Below, piece by piece: positions 56,592 through 64,000 of a stretch of 64,000 nt of DNA (position 1 is the first letter of the stretch; each line of letters opens with the position of its first letter). The position numbers and the translations under genes were made by a program. The notes below the pieces were generated by a model. That model was not told where the DNA came from, did not search any database, and saw nothing but the letters and a program-made list of their open reading frames with translations. This DNA is from Dendrocalamus latiflorus (Eukaryota; Streptophyta; Magnoliopsida; Poales; Poaceae). The stretch is taken from contig CM029632.1 of assembly GCA_017311315.1 (NCBI GenBank), forward strand, positions 16,398,031 to 16,462,030. Direction: 5' to 3'.

Positions 56592-57190
56592 ACAGCACAT
56601 GCTCCAGCTAGTGGCACTAGCTAGTCACTAGATGCACGCACGGTTCAATCATTCAGCTATTTCTTACCAAAATAGTTTGCAAAACAGAACCGATAATGGG
56701 ATGGGTCTGAACTACACATATAAGATGCCGATCATATCCTGACGTTTGTTTTCCATCTCCTTCATTGCCCTATAGTCACAGTGCCCACTGATCATTGAAC
56801 CATTGGCCGGATCAATCAACCTAGCAGATCACCATTTTCACCACAAAATCCTATGAACAGTATGAGTATAGGCATCCTCAGCCCAAAGATTTCAGACTGG
56901 CCATGTGTAGGATCGATATGGTAATAAAGGGGATGAATGGTATTTTCAAATTTTCTCCAAGCATTTGTCGATCTTCACTCTAATAACTATGAGAAGATAT
57001 GAAGATCAGAGACCAATCTCTACATAAAAAATCCAAGCAAAATAGAACAAAACAACCCTCAATATGCCTAGAGGTCAGACCATATTAACAGTACCTAGTC
57101 AAGTGTCGAGAACACTCGTAGTCAACAAACCACACGTCCTCCTTTCTCACTCGCCGAAAGGGCATAAGCAGCAAATATATGTGTCTCGGT
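56592..57190. other. No gene recognised
   Basis: Sequence between the Copia-4 LTR and the recognisable end of Copia-3. No protein similarity or repeat structure is obvious. Confidence 0.4.
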
Positions 57191-58594
57191 ACTAGGGTTA
57201 GTAATAAAAAAAACTTCGAAATCTAGTACTGAGCCATATGATATTTTAGAACAGTAGAAGTAGGAATAAAATGGTTAGCAAGATAATCATGAGACCTAGA
57301 CCTCTCTGAATCGGTCTACCAAGACGTCGGTACTCCCCCTGTCTAGGCACTACCCGTGGTCTACTCTCATGATTTCCTAACCAAAAGCATTGCCTAGAGC
57401 CACCAAATGAGTCAAAAAAGTCATTTACATATCTAGGCCTGTGTTTAGAAGGAAAGATATGATGCCTGGCTCTAGAGACACTCTTAGGTGATGGAACTCC
57501 TACAATGAACTTCAAAGCACGCATCCTCCCTTTTCTCTCAATCTTGACTCTACAGAAGCAAAACTCAATAATGTGGTCATCTTTCTTGTAGAAGGTACAA
57601 TAGTACTTGATCTTTTGATGGGCCTGATCTGATGAAGCAGAAACACATGTCTTGCTAGAAGGGATTTGGGCAAAACCTGCTAACCTAAAGACAGTCTTAG
57701 ATGGCTCAAGGAGTTTTACCTCAAACTTGCCACTCTCAACAACTATCACAATCTTAGGTGGGTGATTCTAAGAATACTTTAGGGAATTAAATCCTAGACC
57801 TCTCTTCTTCACACTCGCATTAGATTGATCAAGGATCATATTGAGATTCTTCTTACCACTAGAAAATCTCTTAAAGGTCTTTTTGAGGTAGTCATTATCT
57901 TGGGCTAGATTCTCACATGTGTCACACTCATTGATTCTGGTTGCACTAGCATATCTCTTTTTATGGACAGCTTTGTCTAGCTTTAAAGTCTCATAAGACA
58001 CACAAGGGGAATTTCTAACCCTAGCCAACTGTTTCTTATATTTGACTCTAAAAGCCCCATACATTTCATCTAAATCAGTCATAATTTCAGCACAAAATGC
58101 ACAAGAGATAGAATCAATAACTTTTTTAGATGTAGTCATGGACATAGACTTTTTAGTTCTACATTTCTACTTAAGTATCTTGTTAAGAGCATCGATCTCA
58201 ATTATGATCCTACGACAATTTTTACAAGATTCAGTCCTAGAATGAAGAAACATTTCAGTCATTTCTTTCATTTTAATTTTACTATCCTCATAATAAGAGT
58301 AAGTATGATCAAAATTGATTTTTAGCAATTTCATACTAACACTATTCCATTTTAATTCAAGCAAAGCACAATTTGAGCAAGATGAAGAAATAGCACCTAA
58401 AGCAGTCACATCTAATGCAATAGCATCTAAGCAATTATAATTATTACTAGACTTGAGAGATTCTAGTTCATCTAGAGCACCTTTAAGATAACTAGCAACA
58501 GAAAAATAAGCAATTTTCATATTGTCCATTTGATCATGCAAGCACAAGTAAGATTCACAATTATAATCAGGATTTATGGATTTGAGCCTAACAA
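57191..58594 (-). pseudogene. Copia-3 gag remnant (left part)
   Basis: In sense it runs from a coiled-coil gag middle (58547-57768, several frames) to a zinc knuckle, CTFYKKDDHIIEFC, whose second Cys is Tyr. A basic tail and FITNPSTE text near 57200 follow, equivalent to FTNPSTM in Copia-1. Stops at about 58147 and 57765 break it. The N-terminal part continues beyond the CACTA element at 63870-64000. Confidence 0.75.
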
Positions 58595-59337
58595 CTTCAC
58601 TACTACAAAAAGGCTAATACTAGATGCCTTATTACAGACGGTTAACCAAAATAGTCAGTATTAAATACAATCACAGTCGGTTTTGTTTAGAGACTATCTG
58701 TGTTACTGCCAACACTAAAAACTATCTATGAAGAGGTGATATCACAGACAGTTATTAACAAGAACCGTCACAAACAGTTTTTGCATTAAACCGTCTGTGA
58801 TACTTCATAGACAGTTTGTATTAAAAACCGTCTATGATAATTAAGTCATCACAAATGGTTTGTATTAAAAATTGTCTGTGATAGTTTCATTTATTAGTTG
58901 CAGACCGGTCGACCCTCATAGATCTGTCTCAAATTCCAGATCTGTTCTCACAAGATGCTGCTTTGAGGAGGTGGGGCTTTGAGGCCATTTGGTGAAAGAA
59001 GACCATGAATTTGGCAAGAGTGATTGTAGATCCATTAAGTTCTTAACTATCTATGGTTAGTAATATGTTCCTAATTACATTATATTTTAAATCTAGGTTT
59101 TGGTGAAATGAGAATTGAAGATGGCCGGTTTAGATCTAGCCTGATGTAGAGAGAAGACTATTTACATCTAGCATGGTTTACGGTTTAGGGTTTAACCAAT
59201 TCAATGTATTTCTACTTAATTCAATTTAATTAATTATTCTTGCTACATATAGCTACTTTAGATCATATATATCTAGTATAATAATTAATTAATTCAATAT
59301 TTAATACTAAATTATTATATGCGTAATATAGAACTGA

Positions 59338-61985
59338 AGCTGGATGTATGTTAGGAACCGTGTGAGTGAAGAGTACATTAATGGTGTGTCTGCTTTTACA
59401 AGAGCTGCCGAGGAGGATATGTTGAATAAGGGGGTGGAATATATGTATTGTCTATGCATTGACTATGAGAATCTGAAGATGTTTAAGAACTGAATACAGA
59501 TTGAAGGCACTAGATTCGAAGGCATTTCAAAAAAGAGTATGCACGTTGGACTAGTCATGGTGAAGAGCATATTACATAGGAAGGTAGTAATAATGACATC
59601 GCCAGCGAAGTCAATGATATGCCACCGGATAATATCAATTGTGGTTCCAATTCAGATAGGCTGCATAATGATAATCTGGATCACAGGCTTTGTGATGCAG
59701 AAGGGAACTATGATGAGAGAATATGTTAAATTCTGGGGCTTGATGGAAGACTCGGAGGAACCTTTGTTCACGTGTTGCAAGTCAAAGTGCATATGGTTAT
59801 GAGCCATGCTTGAACTGCTGAAATTAAAGGCAAGCAACGGTTGGTCCAACAAGAGTTTCACGATAATGTTAGATCTTTTAGCGGATATGCTTTCGAAAGA
59901 AAAAAAAGTTGTCCAGAACCACCTATAAAACAAACAAGGTTCTTTGTCCATTGGGAATAGAAGTAGAAACAATACATGCATGTCTGAATGACTGTATCCT
60001 CTACCGTAAAGAGTATACAAATATGCATGTATGTGCGGTGTGCAATGCATCCCGATACAAGTATAAGAATCAATCAGATGACAGCAAGGGAGTATAAGTG
60101 AAGAAAGGACCTCCTGCTAAGGTGGCATGGTATCTTCCTGTAATTCCCTATTTGAAGCATTTTTTACGAACCCAAGGGAGGCAAAACTGCTATGTTGGCA
60201 CTCAGAGGAGCGTAAGAAGGATGAAATGTTAAAACACCTTACTTATTTTGCCTAATGGAGAAACATCAATATGAGGTTTGCAAAATTTGGTGCATAACTA
60301 AGGAATATAATGTTTGGATTGAGTATAGATGGAATGAATCATTTCCGTAACATGAGCAGCTGACATAGCACTTGGCCCATTACTCTATGTATCTATAACC
60401 TTCCTCCTTGGTTGTGTATGAAGCAAAAGTATATTTTGTTGTCGACACTTATCCAATGTTCGAAGTAATCTAGGAATGATATCGATATGTACCTAACACC
60501 ATTGGTAGAAGATCTAAAAATACTGTGGATCGAAGGGGTACAGATATGGGATACATATAAATGAGAGAACTTCACTTTACGCTCCTTATTGTTCTGCATC
60601 ATAAATAATTATCCTACCCTTACTAACCTATCGGGACAGAGTACAAAAAGGGGCCAAAGCATGTACTCACTACTTAGATGATACCGAGAGTGTGTGGCTG
60701 AAGCACTCGCACAAAACCATGTACATGTGTTACCGTAGGTTCCTTCGAAGGGCTTACTCATACCACAGGATGAAGAAACAATTCGACGGAGAATAGGAGG
60801 ACAGTTCAGCTCCAAGGTATTTAAGTGAAAAAAGGTCAATGATATGGTTAAGGATTTAGGTGTTGTACTTGAAAAGGAACATAAATCAAGGACCCGTGAG
60901 AAGAACATCTGGAAGAAGAGATCCATATTTTGTTACTTACCTTATTGGGAGCACATAGAAGTTCACCACTACATCGATGTCATGTACGTAGAGAAAAATG
61001 TATGTGACAACTTGATTAGTCTCTTACTAAACATTCATAACAAAACAGAGGATGGTGTCAACTCACAGCTTGACTTGGTTGATATGGACATCAAACTTAA
61101 GTTAGCATCGACAAAGACCAATAAAGGACAAATGTATCTTTCCCCTGCTTATTACACTATGTCCAAGGCCGAGAGAATTGAACTGTGCCAGTGCTTGCAT
61201 TGTGTGAAAGTTTCGTCTGGTTACTCCACCAACATAAAGAAACTTGTTTCGATAGATGATTTGGAGTTAATTGGCATGAAGTCTCATGATTGTCATATGC
61301 TGATGACACAGATTCTCTCCATTGCAATTAGATGTATTTTACCGATCAAAGTCCAAGAGACAATCATGAGACTGTGTTATTTCTTTAACACAATTGCTTA
61401 GAATGTCATCGATCCCGAAGGGCTAGATGCTCTGCAAGATAAGGTGGTGACAACTATGTTATCTTGAGATGTATTTTCCTCCATCATTTTTCAATATCAT
61501 GGTCCATCTCATTATTCACATTGTGAGGGAGATAAATATGTGCGAGCCGGTGTTCCTACGTAGCACGTACCCGGTCAAGAGGTTTATGGGAATTCTCAAG
61601 TTCTATGTATGGAATCGACCTCGACTGGAGGGCAACATCATCGAAGGTTATGCAACTGAAGAGGTTATTGAGTTCTGTATCGATTACATGGCTCAGGTTG
61701 AACTAATAAATGTGCCTCGATCTCGCCATGAAAGAAGGCCCAAGGTTATCGGGACCATCGGAAGGAAAGCAATCACTCCAAATATGGATGTTTATGCTCA
61801 AGCCTATTTCATGGTCCTGCAATGGATGACTGAAGTGTCCCCATATATCAACCAACACAAGGACATGCTTTGGCAATAGAATCTGGAGCGGTCGGATGTT
61901 TGGATCATAAGGCAACACAACAGTCAGTTCAAGCAATGGTTGAAGGAGCGACTTGTTAGGAGCTCGTCAAGTGATTTGTTGACAT
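59338..61985 (+). pseudogene. CACTA TNP2-like transposase, degenerate
   Basis: In order: the transposase-associated domain (59341-59490; WMYVRNRVSEEYINGVSAF, EYMYCLCIDYENLK), a Cys-rich finger region (59945-60095; ETIHACLNDCILYRKEYTN, CAVCNASRYKYK), and the TNP2 transposase core (about 60100-61400; FCYLPYWEHIEVHHYIDVMY, VEKNVCDNLISLLLNIHNKT, SSGYSTNIKKLVS). A DUF4218-type region follows (61469-61879; MYFPPSFFNIMVHLIIHIVR, FMGILKFYVWNR). The longest open pieces are 60844-61401 and 61469-61879. Stops and frameshifts interrupt it at many points, for example near 59491, 59802, 60098, 60230-60610 and 61401. All segments are in the right order, so decay is by point mutation and small indels rather than deletion. 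Confidence 0.85.
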
Positions 61986-62024
61986 GGGTGGCAAAATGAC
62001 CAACATTTACAGTTATGACATAGC

Positions 62025-62352
62025 AAGAATATAACATAAATGGATACACATTCTATACACAGGCTCAGGATGTAAAGAGCACTAACCAGAATAGTGGTGT
62101 CCGCATAGATGCATTCAGTACCGATAGGTTGAGGAGCTCCTACTATGGGTTCATAAAAGAGATTTAGGAGCTCGACTACGTGCTTTTCAAAATCCCCTTG
62201 TTTTGGTGCCGTTGGATCCATCTCCCATAGGTGAATGTCGATAAGTACGGTGTTACTACTGTGGACCTCAAACGTGTCAGATACAAAATCGAACCATTCA
62301 TACTCGCTAACCAAGTTGTTCCAGTTTTTTATGTAACTGACCAGGCAAATTA
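62025..62352 (+). pseudogene. CACTA transposase C-terminal DUF4216-type segment
   Basis: It reads NINGYTFYTQAQDVKSTNQN, SGVRIDAF, SSYYGFIKEI, stop, ELDYVLFKIPLFWCRWIHLP, stop, VNVDKYGVTTVDLKRVRYKI and VVPVFYVTDQ. This is the DUF4216 region that ends TNP2-type proteins. Two in-frame stops break it. Confidence 0.8.
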
Positions 62353-62564
62353 AGAAGCACAACATAGTTCTTCATAGAAAAAGGAGGATTGCCAAAGTTC
62401 AGAAATGTCATAAGAGTCGAAGAAGAACAATGTGATGAAACTAGCTACATACGTGTCGATCATCACGAAAGGCTAATTTTTAAAGAAAATAAGCAAGTGG
62501 AATGATGAATGAAATGTTTATGTGTCATATGTTTTGTATTTGCATTTATGTATATGAAAACATG

Positions 62565-62566
<2 letters not shown>

Positions 62567-62600
<34 letters not shown>

Positions 62601-62707
62601 GAACTTGCATTTAGTATATGAGAATGTGTGATATATATGTGAATTTGCATTTACGTATAAGAATGAGTCATAAATATGTGAATTTGCATTTAGGTATATA
62701 AAAATGT

Positions 62708-62780
<73 letters not shown>
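62567..62780. repeat. AT microsatellite and AT-rich minisatellite in the CACTA element
   Basis: A short (AT)n tract ends near 62600 and a long one spans about 62710-62778. Between them, three or four degenerate units of about 39-46 bp contain 'gaatttgcatttaNgtata'. Likely length-variable. Confidence 0.85.
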
Positions 62781-62781
<1 letters not shown>

Positions 62782-63640
62782 CATTTATGTACATCAGAAT
62801 ATATAAAAATGACCATGACGACATACCTGCGTAGGTTTCACTATATTCTAATTATAATTATATCAAAATGGAACAAGCCAATATACCTTGATTCCCTAAA
62901 GGGGGCCAAAACTGACTTCACAGTTATCCAATAATTAATCAACAGGTAAATACATTTCCTCCATAAATAACTCTATTGTGGTATTTTCTACCTTCGTAAT
63001 GACTAAGGATAACTTTTTGGAATCACATAGGTCGTTCGCCAAGTACGTTGCTACTGTGCAAAAATCCAAGGGAGGGATCAGTGCCCTGCAACATGATATA
63101 GAAATCTCGGTATTTGCTAGTACACATTAATTCTGTATAACACTTCATAGTAATGCCTCTCGAGCTCACAAATTGTATTTTTGTAGTGCTACCAGTAGCC
63201 GTCAGGCAACACTTGTGAATACTATGTTTACCACAACATGAAACTACTTAGTTCTGTGAAAACCAATCATCCTCAGGTTTGTCAATCTTGCAATAATTAT
63301 TCCATACTTATCAATTTATATGTATTCACAACATTGATCTTCCTACTGACAGGTTGTGATCATCACTACAACTGCGTTGAAATAGGCCAACCTCTAAAAA
63401 ATTCGAGGACAATGTGCATACTTCTCGATGTCTCTGGTCATAAACAAAGATAGGGAGTTACACAATATAGAATGAACTTGATTGGGATAAGATTGAACTT
63501 AATTGTACATGTGTGTATTTGTTCTTGTTTCTGAAATGAATATCAATTGGATGTATACATGAACTTATTATGTTTCTGCTTGTTTTAAATGGCATGACTA
63601 GCATTTCCTGAGACTAACAAATAGAAATAGATTTAAGTTT
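62781..63640. other. CACTA interior, no gene seen
   Basis: AT-rich sequence between the transposase remnant and the right subterminal repeats. A 71-codon frame at 63238-63453 has no recognised similarity. A TNPA-like second gene is not visible. Confidence 0.5.
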
Positions 63641-63869
63641 GTAGTGGACTATCACAGATAGTTATTAACTCATAACCGTCTATGGTGGTTTACTATCACT
63701 AACGGTTTGTAGCAGAAATCATCTGTGATAGCTGATGTATCATAGACAGTTTGAAAACCATCGGTGATGACCTTATGTCATTCTTAATTAATAAACTCAG
63801 ACGGCTCACAAAATCGTATGTGATGATGTTTTTGAACCGTCTATTATGATCTTTTTTGTAGTAGTGCTT

Positions 63870-64000
63870 ATAGGTTCAAGTTGTCAATTATAATGTCCTA
63901 GTTTTTAATCATTTTAGCTTATTTCTTTAATTTTTTTAGCAGTAACAAGAGCATATTTTATCTCTTTGAAGAAGGGGCATACCTCATCAGGATCATTGTA
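63870..64000 (-). pseudogene. Copia-3 gag, continuation beyond the CACTA insertion
   Basis: The minus strand resembles Copia-2 gag around 29821-29910: the phrase 'acctcatcaggatcattgta' here corresponds to 'acctcaacaggatcactgta' there. It is cut by the window edge, so the element extends past 64000. Confidence 0.65.

Larger units (their letters stand above)
58598..63866 (+). mobile_element. CACTA (En/Spm) transposon with decayed TNP2-type transposase
   Basis: It is 5269 bp. Ends are CACTACTACAAAAAGG and, complemented, CACTACTACAAAAAAGATC, flanked by the 3-bp duplication CTT (58595-58597 and 63867-63869). Subterminal regions (58640-58890 and 63650-63850) carry many copies, in both orientations, of 'accgtctgtgata', the expected transposase-binding repeats. 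It is inserted in Copia-3 gag. The coding part is on the plus strand and full of stops, so it is not autonomous. Confidence 0.95.

Noticed and set aside
62463..62934. 117- and 76-codon Ile/Tyr-rich frames in the CACTA element
   Set aside because: Translations of an AT microsatellite.
1..64000. A dedicated multi-gene biological system (defence island, biosynthetic cluster or operon)
   Set aside because: Apart from one transporter gene, all recognisable coding sequence belongs to transposable elements; nothing supports a host gene cluster here.

Overview
This window looks like nuclear DNA from a grass, most likely rice (Oryza) or a close relative. The signs are one host gene with GC-rich, monocot-style exons and GT-AG introns, and a dense, nested set of grass-type transposable elements (Copia, Gypsy, hAT, Mutator, CACTA, PIF/Harbinger, Stowaway). 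The species call is inferred from overall character, not from a database match. No rRNA or tRNA gene, CRISPR array or bacterial operon is visible.

Host gene: the only well-supported cellular gene is a six-exon WAT1/nodulin-MtN21-like membrane transporter on the minus strand (2373-4912). All introns have GT-AG borders, the spliced frame is open (381 aa), and a TATA box lies at 5067-5074. Everything else I can identify is mobile DNA or its remains.

Layout. 1-1130: LTR-like fragment. 5990-13541: decayed Copia element (Copia-1) whose 5' LTR carries a 989-bp PIF/Harbinger-type element with a TTA target duplication. 13780-27131: complete, very young Gypsy chromovirus on the minus strand, with LTRs of about 3.66 kb, an extra ORF upstream of gag, gag and pol in one frame separated by a single amber codon, and a 157-bp Mutator-type MITE splitting the integrase end. 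27702-28664: a Helitron-like piece and a Stowaway MITE. 28930-33360: truncated Copia-2 (gag plus LTR with a 28-bp tandem array). 34369-34947: small hAT element. 37557-42185: MuDR-type element with 9-bp target duplication and a transposase that has lost a catalytic acid. 42195-43440 plus 56128-56591: Copia-4 remains. Inside Copia-4 lies a hAT element (44138-56119), and inside that element's transposase intron lies a non-coding LTR element (LARD, 44875-55861) with 4089-bp LTRs. 57191-64000: Copia-3 gag on the minus strand, interrupted by a 5.27-kb CACTA element (58598-63866) with a decayed TNP2-type transposase.

How it fits together: the target duplications let the order of events be read. The LARD entered the hAT element, which had entered Copia-4. 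The MULE and a Harbinger MITE also entered Copia-4, the CACTA entered Copia-3, and a Mutator MITE entered the young Gypsy. The Gypsy and the LARD are both recent, since I see only a few LTR differences in each. The most unusual signal is in the LARD interior (49601-49874): eleven consecutive small hairpins in about 275 bp, arranged in repeat copies about 110 bp apart, whose stems differ between copies but stay complementary. This looks like a conserved structured nucleic-acid element in a retrotransposon with no protein-coding capacity of its own.
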